A stretch of DNA of 64,000 bases from CAVSJO01 sp963728445 (GTDB taxonomy: Bacteria; Gemmatimonadota; Gemmatimonadetes; Longimicrobiales; RSA9): contig CAVSJO010000001.1 of assembly GCA_963728445.1 (NCBI GenBank), positions 62,001 through 126,000 of the forward strand, in the 5' to 3' direction. Under the pieces are notes generated by a model. The model did no database searches, had not been told where the DNA came from, and saw only the letters and a program-made list of their open reading frames with translations. This document shows, one piece after another, positions 28,310 to 36,612 of the stretch (positions are counted from its first letter, which is position 1; every line of letters begins with the position of its first letter). A program made the position numbers and the translations under genes.

Positions 28310-29728
28310 ATGAGGGCACGTCCAGGGCGGATCGGCATTACGGCGCTCGCGATCGCGCTCGTGACCGGGTGCGTGGACACGAAGCGCGTCGTGGAGACCC
28401 GGCCGCTTTTCGAGCAGCCGCCAAATGCCGCGCAGGGCTTCCTGGGCTACAGCGACGTAGCGTCTCGGAAGCCCGTCTGTGGCAACTGCCACATCGGCCA
28501 CTACAACGAGTGGAAGGAGACGGACCACTCGCATGCCTTCGCCGACCTGCAGGCGAGCGATCACGCGGCGCCCACCTGCGAAGGGTGTCATACCGTCGGC
28601 GCGAACGGGAATCTGGTCGTGGATACGGCCGTAGGCTGGACGGCGACCAAGGACGCCCGCTACCAGGACGTGCAGTGCGAGAGCTGCCACGGTCCGGGGC
28701 TCCAGCACGTCACGGATCCGGACGCCTCGCAGCCGCTGGCGTCCGCCCTGGTGGGCGAAGGGTTGACCAACGGCTGCGGGGAATGCCACAGCGGCGCGAA
28801 CAATCCGTTTCTCGAGGAGTGGTCCCAGTCGCCGCACGGCGTCATGCCGCATTTCAACTCGTTCGGGGCCCGAGACGTGTGCAAGGACTGTCACTCCGGG
28901 AGCGGGGCTCTGGAGAGCTGGGGTCTCGACCTTCACTATCTCGAGAAGGACAGCCTCGAAGCGACGGGGTCGCAGTTCAAGGTGGTCTGCATCACGTGCC
29001 ACGACCCGCACGACAACACGATCGACAAACAGCTCCGCTACCCGATCGACGTCGCGACCATCGAGGGCAACCTGTGCATGCGCTGTCACCACTACCGCAG
29101 CACACCGGAGGGCGGCAGCTCGCACGGTCTCGCCCCCATGTCGCCGGAGGGCCCGCTCTTCCTCGGGCAGGCCGGCTGGCGCTCTCCCGACTTCGGCCCG
29201 ACGGAGGAGATCCGCCCCACGCATGCGTCGTCGGCGAACGAGGACCTGTGCGTCACGTGTCACGTGCATCGCTCACGCGTGACGGACGCGGACGGCAAGC
29301 TGGTGATCAACTCGACCGGCCACCTGTTCCTGGCCATACCGTGCCTGGCGGCGAACGGCACCCCGACGGCGGACGAGGCGTGTGGTCTTCAGCAGCGCAG
29401 CTTCGAAGCGTGCGCAGCCAGCTCGTGCCACGGCACGCCGGAGAGCGCGCGCTTCGCCTACGACGCGGCAACGCAGCGGATCGAGGATCTGGTCGCGGAG
29501 GTGAACCGGCTGCTGGCCCTGGTTCCGCCGTCCGCAGTCAACCCGACGGATGACATCATCACCACGGCCGAAGGCGCCATGTTCAACGCCGCGCTGGGTG
29601 CTCTGCCAGGATCTCCCATCCACAACCCGTTCTACATGGAGGCGCTGCTCACGGGGAGCATCAAGCAGATGCAGAAGGACTACGGCCTGACGCCGGCGGT
29701 GGTCACCGCCAACCTGCTCCGCCGCTGA
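28310..29728 (+). CDS. Nonahaem c-type cytochrome lipoprotein (cytochrome c554-like)
   Basis: The 472-residue protein starts at ATG 28310, with a strong CAGGAGG six bases upstream. A longer in-frame reading from 28268 overlaps the previous gene. A lipoprotein signal ends in LVTGC (about residues 17-21), so the mature protein is lipid-anchored. Eight CxxCH haem sites are visible (CGNCH, CEGCH, CESCH, CGECH, CKDCH, CITCH, CMRCH, CVTCH), plus one CX4CH (CAASSCH). Spaced distal His residues include HIGHYNEW, HSHAF and SPHGVMPHF. The arrangement of the first sites (CGNCHIGHYNEWKETDHSHA) resembles the cytochrome c554/multihaem c family PF13435. It should lie in the periplasm or on the outer membrane and shuttle electrons. 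The gene is followed 51 bases later by a second cytochrome. Confidence 0.9.
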   Translation: MRARPGRIGITALAIALVTGCVDTKRVVETRPLFEQPPNAAQGFLGYSDVASRKPVCGNCHIGHYNEWKETDHSHAFADLQASDHAAPTCEGCHTVGANGNLVVDTAVGWTATKDARYQDVQCESCHGPGLQHVTDPDASQPLASALVGEGLTNGCGECHSGANNPFLEEWSQSPHGVMPHFNSFGARDVCKDCHSGSGALESWGLDLHYLEKDSLEATGSQFKVVCITCHDPHDNTIDKQLRYPIDVATIEGNLCMRCHHYRSTPEGGSSHGLAPMSPEGPLFLGQAGWRSPDFGPTEEIRPTHASSANEDLCVTCHVHRSRVTDADGKLVINSTGHLFLAIPCLAANGTPTADEACGLQQRSFEACAASSCHGTPESARFAYDAATQRIEDLVAEVNRLLALVPPSAVNPTDDIITTAEGAMFNAALGALPGSPIHNPFYMEALLTGSIKQMQKDYGLTPAVVTANLLRR

Positions 29729-29779
29729 CGGCGCACGCCGGCGACCGGGGGCGGACCGAAGCGGGCGCGCAGCGAAACG

Positions 29780-30646
29780 ATGAGACCGAGAGCGTCGATG
29801 CTCTGGCTGCCGGTGGTGCTCGCCGCCGCGTGTGGAGGGGGGAGCGGCGACGCACCTCCGGCCGCCGTCGCCGGCGACTCGGCTTCGCAGCCGGCGCAGG
29901 ACTCGGCGGCCGCGTCGCCTGCGCCAGCGGCGTCGCGGGTCGTCGCCGCGGCGCGAGGGGACAGCAGCGCGGCGCTGGCCGCGGCGAACGCGGCAGAGCC
30001 CACGAGCGCATTTCCCCACGCCCGGCACCGCAGCGTCCAGTGCACGGTCTGCCACGCCTCGGTGGCCGGACACACGTCGCACCCGGGAGTTACCTGCAAC
30101 GACTGCCACCCGGCGCCGGTGGGTGCGGCGACGACCGTCGCGGCCAGCGCCGACCGGTCCGCGTGCCGATCCTGTCACCACGGCGCTCGCTCGCCGCAGT
30201 CGTGTACGGGCTGCCACGGCGCCGGACCGACGAGCGAATTGAGCGTCACGCAGACCCTTTCCATGTCGGTGTGGCCCGCGTCGCGTACGCGGGTGCTGAC
30301 GTTCCCGCACGCGCGCCACGGATCGATCGCGTGCACCCGCTGCCACACGGGTGGGACCACCCTGCAGTTCACGGCCGGCTGCGGTGCGTGCCACGCGTCG
30401 CATCACCGCGCGGACGCGAACTGCATGGGGTGTCATCCGGCGCCCGCGGCGGGGGTCCACACGGCGGCAGTGCATCGGGGCTGCGGCGGGTCCGGGTGCC
30501 ACCAGGACGCGGCGGTGGTGGCGCTGCCGATGACGCGCTCCGTGTGCCTCACCTGTCATCGGGATCGCGTGAGCCATCAGCCGGGGCGGCCGTGTGCGGA
30601 GTGTCACCTGCCACCGCCGGAGCCGGGGAAGGCGGGGCGGCCGTGA
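29780..30646 (+). CDS. Decahaem c-type cytochrome, probable lipoprotein
   Basis: The 288-residue protein has a signal peptide ending in VLAAACGGG, an imperfect lipobox. An Ala/Ser/Pro-rich linker (to about residue 75) reaches the haem domain. Nine CxxCH motifs (CTVCH, CNDCH, CRSCH, CTGCH, CTRCH, CGACH, CMGCH, CLTCH, CAECH) and one CX4CH (CGGSGCH) are packed into about 210 residues. Many F-P-H-A-R-H type segments (SAFPHARHRSVQ, LTFPHARHGSIA) supply distal His ligands, as in cytochrome c7/c3-type and MtrA-like proteins. One haem per about 21 residues is very dense. It ends with a GTGA overlap into the outer-membrane barrel gene, the order expected for a porin-cytochrome conduit. Confidence 0.9.
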   Translation: MRPRASMLWLPVVLAAACGGGSGDAPPAAVAGDSASQPAQDSAAASPAPAASRVVAAARGDSSAALAAANAAEPTSAFPHARHRSVQCTVCHASVAGHTSHPGVTCNDCHPAPVGAATTVAASADRSACRSCHHGARSPQSCTGCHGAGPTSELSVTQTLSMSVWPASRTRVLTFPHARHGSIACTRCHTGGTTLQFTAGCGACHASHHRADANCMGCHPAPAAGVHTAAVHRGCGGSGCHQDAAVVALPMTRSVCLTCHRDRVSHQPGRPCAECHLPPPEPGKAGRP

Positions 30647-32133
30647 GGGGGGCGCGTCGCCGGCTCGTGCGCATGGTCGCCATTGCGGGGGCCGCCTCCG
30701 CGTGCATGACCAGCGCGGCGGCGGCGCAGCAGGTGCGCGTGACCGGGGCGACGACCGTCCGGTACGTGGACGTGCACTCGCTGCGGGTGGACAGCGTGCC
30801 GGCGGGCGAGGTTCCGGGCGACGGCGTGCTGCGCCGGACGGTGGACGGCGTGCCGGTGCAGTGCGACGCGGGCGCCGACTTCTGCCGCTTCTACGTGGCC
30901 GGCGGCGCGGCTTCGACCGTCCCGGCATCGCAGGACCTGTGGATCAGCGCGTGGGGCTTCGGCCGCGGCGTGCGGGTCTACTCGCACCTTCGAGGTCGCG
31001 CAGTACTCGGCGGCGGAAACACGACGCTCTGGCCGCAGGCGAACGACACGTTCGATGCGCTGGAGGCGTACGTCGAGCTGAACCGGCGGCTCTTCCGGAT
31101 AAGGGCCGGGCGTCAGTGGCTCACCAGCGGCCTCGGTCTCTACAACTTCGACGGGGCGGCGGCGATGCTGCGCCCGGCGCGCTGGATCAGCATCGAGGGC
31201 TACGGCGGACGCAGTCTCATCCGCGGACTGAACGAGCCGATCACCAGCGACGCGCTGGCGGCGGTGGACGACTGGGTGCCGGGGAGCCGGTCGATCCTGC
31301 TGGCCGTGCAGGTGCGTGCTCGTCCCGTGGCCGGCGCCACTCTGAGCGGTATCTACCAGCGAGAGATTCGAAGGGACCGCCTCGGGCTCTTCGCGGAGCG
31401 AGTCGCCCTGGACGGGGTGTGGCAAGCCTCGCGCATGCGGCTCGAGGCGTCCCTCGACGGTGATCTGGCGGCCAGCGCGGTCAACGAGCTGCGCGTGGCG
31501 GCCAATCTCTTCCCGTCGCCATCGGTGACCGTGCGCGGCTATGTGCGACGGCACCGGCCGTACTTCGAGCTGTGGACCATCTGGGGTGCGTTCTCGCCCG
31601 TGGGCTATGAAGAGGCGGGGCTGGGCGCCGACTGGCGACCCGTGGACTCGCCCGTCCGGGTCGGGCTGCAGGCGTCGCGGCGGCGCTATCCGGACACCGG
31701 TGCGGGCCTCGGCTTCCTTCCGCTGCGATCGTCGGGCTGGCGGGTCGCGGGCACGGCCAGCCTGGAGCCGGCGCCGCGCTGGAGCGTGGACGCGCGCTAT
31801 GCCACGGAGCTCGGCTTCGGCGCGGCCCTGAACGACGGCGGGGTGACGGTCCGGCGGGAGCTGGGAGCCCGGACGCACGCGGCTCTCGGCGCCTCCGCGT
31901 TCCAGGGCGGCTCGGAGCTGCGCTTCTCCGATGCGACGGTGGCGGGCCTCGATGCCGACGTCGGCACCCGATTGGGCGAGCGATTCCAGCTGGACGCGTC
32001 GTTCGCCGCGTATCGGCGCGTTGCAGGTGAGCCCGAAGCGGGCGTCGACTGGAACCAGCTACGGGCAACGCTGCGGCTGGGATGGACCGTCGGCTCCGAG
32101 CCGGGGCTCGGCCGCACGGCAGGAGGCTCATGA
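30643..32133 (+). CDS. Outer-membrane beta-barrel protein of the cytochrome operon
   Basis: The protein has 496 residues from the GTG overlapping the previous stop codon; ATG 30673 is an alternative start and would still leave a signal peptide. The signal ends near AAAAQQV. Mature segments alternate aromatic/hydrophobic and polar residues in paired strands: LWISAWGFGRGVRVYSHLRG, TFDALEAYVELNRRLFRIR, MRLEASLDGDLAASAVNEL, VRGYVRRHRPYFELWTIWG and LRATLRLGWTV. The strand count from the sequence is roughly 20 or more. There is no CxxCH motif. It is flanked by the 10-haem and 16-haem cytochrome genes with 4-base and 1-base overlaps. That context suggests the porin sheath of a porin-cytochrome complex; it is not recognisably homologous to MtrB by eye. 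Confidence 0.78.
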   Translation: MRGARRRLVRMVAIAGAASACMTSAAAAQQVRVTGATTVRYVDVHSLRVDSVPAGEVPGDGVLRRTVDGVPVQCDAGADFCRFYVAGGAASTVPASQDLWISAWGFGRGVRVYSHLRGRAVLGGGNTTLWPQANDTFDALEAYVELNRRLFRIRAGRQWLTSGLGLYNFDGAAAMLRPARWISIEGYGGRSLIRGLNEPITSDALAAVDDWVPGSRSILLAVQVRARPVAGATLSGIYQREIRRDRLGLFAERVALDGVWQASRMRLEASLDGDLAASAVNELRVAANLFPSPSVTVRGYVRRHRPYFELWTIWGAFSPVGYEEAGLGADWRPVDSPVRVGLQASRRRYPDTGAGLGFLPLRSSGWRVAGTASLEPAPRWSVDARYATELGFGAALNDGGVTVRRELGARTHAALGASAFQGGSELRFSDATVAGLDADVGTRLGERFQLDASFAAYRRVAGEPEAGVDWNQLRATLRLGWTVGSEPGLGRTAGGS

Positions 32134-33647
32134 TGCGCGGCATCGTGGTGCTGGTCCTGGGCCTGCTGCTGGGGGGTGGCGTGGGCCGCGCGGGCCCGGC
32201 GCTCGTGGGGCCGGCGCAGCCGTCCGCGGCCGACGATGCCCAGACGCCTACGTTCCCGCACCCGCGTCACGAGGGGCTCTTCCCGGACTGTCTGTCGTGC
32301 CATCGCGGGATTCCGGGCGGCGACACGGCCTCCTACTACCCATCGCGCGACGTGTGCGGACGCTGCCACGACGGCTCGGTTGAGCCGAAGGTGAGCTGGA
32401 CCGCGCCGGCCCGCTTCGAGTCGAACCTCCACTTCACGCATCCGCAGCACGCTGCCGCGGCAGGGCCGCGGGGTCCTGCGGAGTGCATTGCATGCCACCG
32501 CGAGCCGGGGCGGCAGGGCCGGATGGACGTGGGCCCACCCGTCCAGGCGGACTGCGCCGTGTGCCACACGGCCGCGCGGGGGCACGTCAACGCGAGGGTG
32601 GACTGCGGCACGTGCCATGAGCCGCTCAGCCGGGCCACAAGGCTGACGATTCCGGCGATCGCCCGCCTGCCGAAGCCCGCCAGCCACGACTCGTCCGACT
32701 TCCTGCTGTCTCACCGGCTGGACGCGGTGTCCGGCGCCGCGACATGTGCCACGTGCCACGCGCGGGAGAGCTGTGAGCGCTGCCACATGAACGGGGCCTC
32801 TGTGCCGGCCATCGCTTCCCTGGGCCGGGACGCTCGGGTGGCATTGCTGGCGCAGGGCCGCCCGGCGGAGTACCCGCGCCCACCCAGCCACACCGGTGCC
32901 TGGCGAAGCGTTCACGGCCCGGCGGCGGCCGCAGCGACGGCTGCGTGCGCGGACTGTCACGCGCGGCAGAGCTGTCAGACGTGTCACCGTGACGTGAAGC
33001 TGCAGGAGATCGAGCGGCTGCCGGATGTCCCAGAGCCGGGCACTCGGTCCTCCGGCGCCGTGGGGCACGCCGTCGGCGCGAACGCGCAGGCGTCGCCCCC
33101 GCCGCAGGGCGTCGTCGTGCCCGTCCGGTCGGTTCACCCTGCCGGTTGGGTCGGCAGCCACGGCACGGACGCGGCGGCCGGGACACGCTGTGAATCGTGC
33201 CACGAGCAGTCCTTCTGCTCGAGCTGCCACGCCGCATCGACGCGGCCCTCGTTCCACGATTCCGACGTGCTGGAGCGGCACGGGCTGGATACGTGGAGCT
33301 CGGACACGCAGTGCACGGCGTGTCACAGCACGGAGACGTTCTGTCGCTCGTGTCACCAGCAGCGAAGCGTGGCAGCGCGCGGGGCGCAGGGCGCGGCGTT
33401 CCACGGTGCGCAGCCCATGTGGCTGCTTCAGCACGGCCAGGCCGCTCGCCAGGGGCTGGAAGGATGCGTGGCGTGCCACGCACAGACGGACTGCGCGCGC
33501 TGCCACTCGGCCGTCGGCGGGTGGGGCGTGAATCCGCACGGGGCGGACTTCGACGCTGCGGCGGAACGGAAGCGAAACGCGATTACGTGTCAGCGCTGCC
33601 ATCCGGCGGGCTCGATCCCCGGCGGTGGTGGAGGGCCCGAGCCATGA
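32133..33647 (+). CDS. Hexadecahaem c-type cytochrome
   Basis: The 504-residue protein starts at ATG 32133. AGGAGG lies six bases upstream; ATG 32130 is also in frame. A signal peptide (MRGIVVLVLGLLLGGGVGRAG) exports it. Sixteen CxxCH sites are visible. Six are single sites: CLSCH, CGRCH, CIACH, CAVCH, CGTCH and CQRCH. The other ten occur in five close pairs: CATCHARESCERCH, CADCHARQSCQTCH, CESCHEQSFCSSCH, CTACHSTETFCRSCH and CVACHAQTDCARCH. The pairs suggest repeated dihaem modules separated by 40-70 residues. Distal His segments such as FPHPRHEGLFPD and FTHPQHAAA recur. No membrane helix follows the signal peptide. It could be the periplasmic or cell-surface wire of the conduit. It overlaps the next cytochrome gene by four bases. 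Confidence 0.92.
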   Translation: MRGIVVLVLGLLLGGGVGRAGPALVGPAQPSAADDAQTPTFPHPRHEGLFPDCLSCHRGIPGGDTASYYPSRDVCGRCHDGSVEPKVSWTAPARFESNLHFTHPQHAAAAGPRGPAECIACHREPGRQGRMDVGPPVQADCAVCHTAARGHVNARVDCGTCHEPLSRATRLTIPAIARLPKPASHDSSDFLLSHRLDAVSGAATCATCHARESCERCHMNGASVPAIASLGRDARVALLAQGRPAEYPRPPSHTGAWRSVHGPAAAAATAACADCHARQSCQTCHRDVKLQEIERLPDVPEPGTRSSGAVGHAVGANAQASPPPQGVVVPVRSVHPAGWVGSHGTDAAAGTRCESCHEQSFCSSCHAASTRPSFHDSDVLERHGLDTWSSDTQCTACHSTETFCRSCHQQRSVAARGAQGAAFHGAQPMWLLQHGQAARQGLEGCVACHAQTDCARCHSAVGGWGVNPHGADFDAAAERKRNAITCQRCHPAGSIPGGGGGPEP

Positions 33648-34957
33648 CGCGGACGTCGATGGTATGGCTGGCCGCGCTGATGGTGCTGGGCGCGACGCGG
33701 CCGCTAGCGGCGCAGGGGCATCCGCGCTCGGAGCTGTGCACGACGTGCCACCTGCAGCTTAGCAACGACAGTCTCGCGAAGCCGGCGCGTGACTTCCCGG
33801 GAGACATCCACGCAGAGAAGGGCCTGGGTTGCCTCGACTGCCACGGCGTGGTGACACGGACGGGAAGCAAGAGCATCGATCCGGGCACCGGATTCCTGCG
33901 TCGGCCTGCCCGCAAGGACATTCCTGCGCTGTGCGGCCGCTGCCACTCCGACGCGGCGTACATGCGCACGTTCAATCCGTCGCTGCGCGTCGATCAGGTG
34001 ACGGAGTACTGGACGTCGGTCCACGGCCAGCGGCTCTCCCGCTACGGCGACCCGAACGTCGCCACGTGCATCGATTGCCATCCGCCCCACCGGATCCGCC
34101 CGCCGTCGGACCCGGCGTCCACGGTCTATGCCGGCAACGTGGCCGAGACGTGCGGCCGCTGCCACGCCGACCGGAAGCGCATGGCCGAGTACGGCATCCC
34201 GACGGACCAGTTGGAGCAGTACAGGCAGAGCGTGCACGGGCGGAAGATGACCGAGGACGGCGACATGTCCGCACCCACCTGCAACGACTGCCACGGCAAC
34301 CACGGCGCGGTGCCGCCGGGCGTCGGTTCCATCCGCAACGTCTGCGGGCAGTGCCACTCCATGATGGCGGACCTGTTCGCGGGCAATGGTCATCCCGACC
34401 TGTTCGAGAAGGCGAACCTGCCGGGGTGTGAGACGTGTCACGGCAACCACGGCATCCAGTTGCCCACGGACGGACTGCTCAGCGAGCGAGAGACGACGGT
34501 CTGCCAGCGCTGCCACGCACCGGGCGACACGCTGGGCGCTGCGTTCGCGACCATGCGCGTGCTGATCGATTCGCTGCAGGCGTCCTACGCCCTCGGCAAG
34601 GAAATGCTGGGAAAGGCGGAGAACGCGGGCATGGAGGTCAGTCAGGCGCAATTCGAGTTGAGCGATGCGACGACGTCGCTCACGAAAGCGCGCACGGCCA
34701 TCCATTCCTTCCAGGTCGAGCCGGTGCGGACCGAAGTCGCCGCAGGACTGCTGGTTACGACGGCGGCGCAGGAGCGCGGTCGGACCGCGATGGAGGAACA
34801 CCGCTACCGGCGAGTCGGACTGGCCACGTCCGCGTCGCTCATCCTGCTGCTGGTCTTCGGGCTCATGCTGAAGATCCGCGAAATCGAAGAACCGCGTCGC
34901 GGCTCAGGTGACGCGAGAGTCGACCCCGAATCCCGATCCGATCATGTGTCCCTGTAG
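33644..34957 (+). CDS. Membrane-anchored nonahaem c-type cytochrome
   Basis: The protein has 437 residues from ATG 33644. It has a signal peptide (SMVWLAALMVLGATRPLAAQ), then nine CxxCH sites: CTTCH, CLDCH, CGRCH, CIDCH, CGRCH, CNDCH, CGQCH, CETCH and CQRCH. A haem-free helical stretch follows (LGAAFATMRVLIDSLQASYA to EPVRTEVAAG, about 300-375). A single C-terminal membrane helix (LATSASLILLLVFGLMLKI) is followed by a charged cytoplasmic tail. The recurrent D-I-H-A-E-K and C-H-G-N-H-G segments match the cytochrome c3/doubled CxxCH group. Anchored in the inner membrane and encoded just before Rieske and cytochrome b, it is the likely immediate electron acceptor from the Rieske protein. It would take the place of cytochrome c1 or f (inference). 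Confidence 0.9.
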   Translation: MTRTSMVWLAALMVLGATRPLAAQGHPRSELCTTCHLQLSNDSLAKPARDFPGDIHAEKGLGCLDCHGVVTRTGSKSIDPGTGFLRRPARKDIPALCGRCHSDAAYMRTFNPSLRVDQVTEYWTSVHGQRLSRYGDPNVATCIDCHPPHRIRPPSDPASTVYAGNVAETCGRCHADRKRMAEYGIPTDQLEQYRQSVHGRKMTEDGDMSAPTCNDCHGNHGAVPPGVGSIRNVCGQCHSMMADLFAGNGHPDLFEKANLPGCETCHGNHGIQLPTDGLLSERETTVCQRCHAPGDTLGAAFATMRVLIDSLQASYALGKEMLGKAENAGMEVSQAQFELSDATTSLTKARTAIHSFQVEPVRTEVAAGLLVTTAAQERGRTAMEEHRYRRVGLATSASLILLLVFGLMLKIREIEEPRRGSGDARVDPESRSDHVSL

Positions 34958-35411
34958 CGAGCAGCAGACGAAGCCGGGTCTTTTCTCCCGGAAGCGGTTC
35001 CTGGACTGGCTGGTCGGCACGAGCGCGGGCGGGCTTGCGCTTGCCGTCTTCTATCCGGTGCTGCGCTACCTGGTGCCGCCGGAAGTCACCGAGTCCGCGG
35101 TCAACACCGTCACACTGTCCATGAAGCCGTCGGACCTGAAGGCGAACAGTGGCGAGATCTTCAAGTTCGGCAGCAAGCCGGGCATCCTGATCCGCACGCC
35201 GGGCGGCGAGCTGCGCGCGTACACGGCGATCTGCACCCACCTCGCCTGCACCGTTCAGTACCGGGACGACCTGCAGCAGATCTGGTGTGCCTGCCACAAC
35301 GGGCATTACGACCTGAACGGGCGGAACGTCGCGGGACCGCCGCCCGAGCCGCTGGCGCCCTACGACATCAACGTGCGCGGCGATCAGATCGTGGTCAGCA
35401 AGAAGGCCTGA
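34944..35411 (+). CDS. Rieske [2Fe-2S] protein of a cytochrome bc/b6f-type complex
   Basis: The protein has 155 residues from ATG 34944, which overlaps the preceding gene by 14 bases; an in-frame GTG at 34908 would add 12 residues. A membrane anchor (FLDWLVGTSAGGLALAVFYPVL) precedes the Rieske fold. Box 1 is C97-T-H-L-A-C102 and box 2 is C115-A-C-H118. C97, H99, C115 and H118 are therefore the cluster ligands, and C102/C117 form the disulfide, the pattern of high-potential Rieske proteins of quinol oxidising complexes. It takes electrons from quinol at the cytochrome b Qo site. The cytochrome b gene follows 3 bases later. Confidence 0.93.
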   Translation: MCPCSEQQTKPGLFSRKRFLDWLVGTSAGGLALAVFYPVLRYLVPPEVTESAVNTVTLSMKPSDLKANSGEIFKFGSKPGILIRTPGGELRAYTAICTHLACTVQYRDDLQQIWCACHNGHYDLNGRNVAGPPPEPLAPYDINVRGDQIVVSKKA

Positions 35412-35414
35412 GGA

Positions 35415-36509
35415 ATGGCAACGCGGCTCGGACGCGTGCGGCGCACGGTGGGTTGGCTCGACGACCGCCTCGGGCTGACGTCGATCCGTCCGCTGCTCAA
35501 GAAGAAGACCGTGCCCATGCACCGGCACAGCGTCTGGTACTTTCTCGGCGGCATGCTCGTCTTCCAGTTCGTGGTCCAGGTCGCCACCGGCATCCTGCTC
35601 CTCTTCTACTACCGGCCCAGTGCCGGCGAGGCGTTCGAGTCGGTGCAGTTCCTCATGTCCGAGGTAAAATTCGGCTGGCTGATCCGCTCCATTCACGCCT
35701 GGGGCGCGAACCTCATGATCTTCACCCTGTTCGTGCACCTGTTCAGCGTGCTGATCCTGAAGGCGTACCGCGCGCCGAGGGAGCTGACCTGGATGACGGG
35801 CGTGGGACTGATGGCGACGGTGCTCGGTCTCGGCTTCACGGGCTATCTGTTACCGTGGAACACGCTCTCATTCTTCGCGACCCGGGTCGGCACGGCGATC
35901 CCCGGCGTGATCCCGGGGGTCGGGCCCTTCCTTCTGCACGTCCTGAGAGGGGGAGAGGACGTGACGGGGGCCACGCTCACCCGCTTCTATGCGCTGCACG
36001 TCTCGGTGCTGCCTGCCGCGGTCTTCCTGCTCATGGGCCTGCATGTAGTGCTGGTCCAGCGCCACGGCATGAGCGTGCCGCAGAGTGTGGAGAAGAAGGG
36101 AAAGCCGGCGTCCGTCCCGTTCGTGCCGAACTTCCTCCTGAGGGACCTCGTCGGATGGCTGCTGGCGCTCGCCGTACTCGCCTCACTGGCCGCCCTGGTG
36201 CCGGCGGAGCTGGGACAGAAGGCCGACCCGTTCGCCCCCGCGCCCGAGGGCATACGGCCAGAGTGGTACTTCATGTTCATGTTCCAGACGTTGAAGCTGC
36301 TGCCCGCTCACATCGCCGGCATACCCGGTGACCTGGTGGGAATCGTGGCGTTCGCCCTGGCAGGCGCAGTGCTCCTCGTGGTGCCGTTCCTCGATCGCCC
36401 CGACGAGCGAGGCTCGTTCTCCCGGACGTGGACGGTACTCGCGTTCGGCGGCCTGGCGTACGTCCTTCTCCTCACGGTAGCGGGGTATCTCGTGAACGCC
36501 GCGCAGTAG
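35415..36509 (+). CDS. Cytochrome b6-type subunit of a quinol oxidoreductase
   Basis: The 364-residue polytopic protein has haem ligand pairs H94/H108 (IRSIHAWGANLMIFTLFVHLF) and H195/H210 (ALHVSVLPAAVFLLMGLHV). The 15-residue spacing of the second pair is the cytochrome b6 pattern, not the mitochondrial one. The C-terminal part corresponds to subunit IV, with the Qo-site motif RPEWYFMFMFQTLK, so b6 and subunit IV are fused in one chain. The start is ATG 35415, with CTGAGGA upstream. With the Rieske protein it makes the quinol-oxidising core. No cytochrome c1 or f gene is present; multihaem cytochromes precede it instead. It is the last structural gene of the operon. Confidence 0.93.
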   Translation: MATRLGRVRRTVGWLDDRLGLTSIRPLLKKKTVPMHRHSVWYFLGGMLVFQFVVQVATGILLLFYYRPSAGEAFESVQFLMSEVKFGWLIRSIHAWGANLMIFTLFVHLFSVLILKAYRAPRELTWMTGVGLMATVLGLGFTGYLLPWNTLSFFATRVGTAIPGVIPGVGPFLLHVLRGGEDVTGATLTRFYALHVSVLPAAVFLLMGLHVVLVQRHGMSVPQSVEKKGKPASVPFVPNFLLRDLVGWLLALAVLASLAALVPAELGQKADPFAPAPEGIRPEWYFMFMFQTLKLLPAHIAGIPGDLVGIVAFALAGAVLLVVPFLDRPDERGSFSRTWTVLAFGGLAYVLLLTVAGYLVNAAQ

Positions 36510-36612
36510 CGCCGCTTTAACGACGCCCACGTGACCTTTGCAGAACCGCCGGGGCGTCATTAGCGTGGAGCAGGGCGGCTCCCCCCAAGAACTGCCCCCA
36601 AGGAGTGACGCC

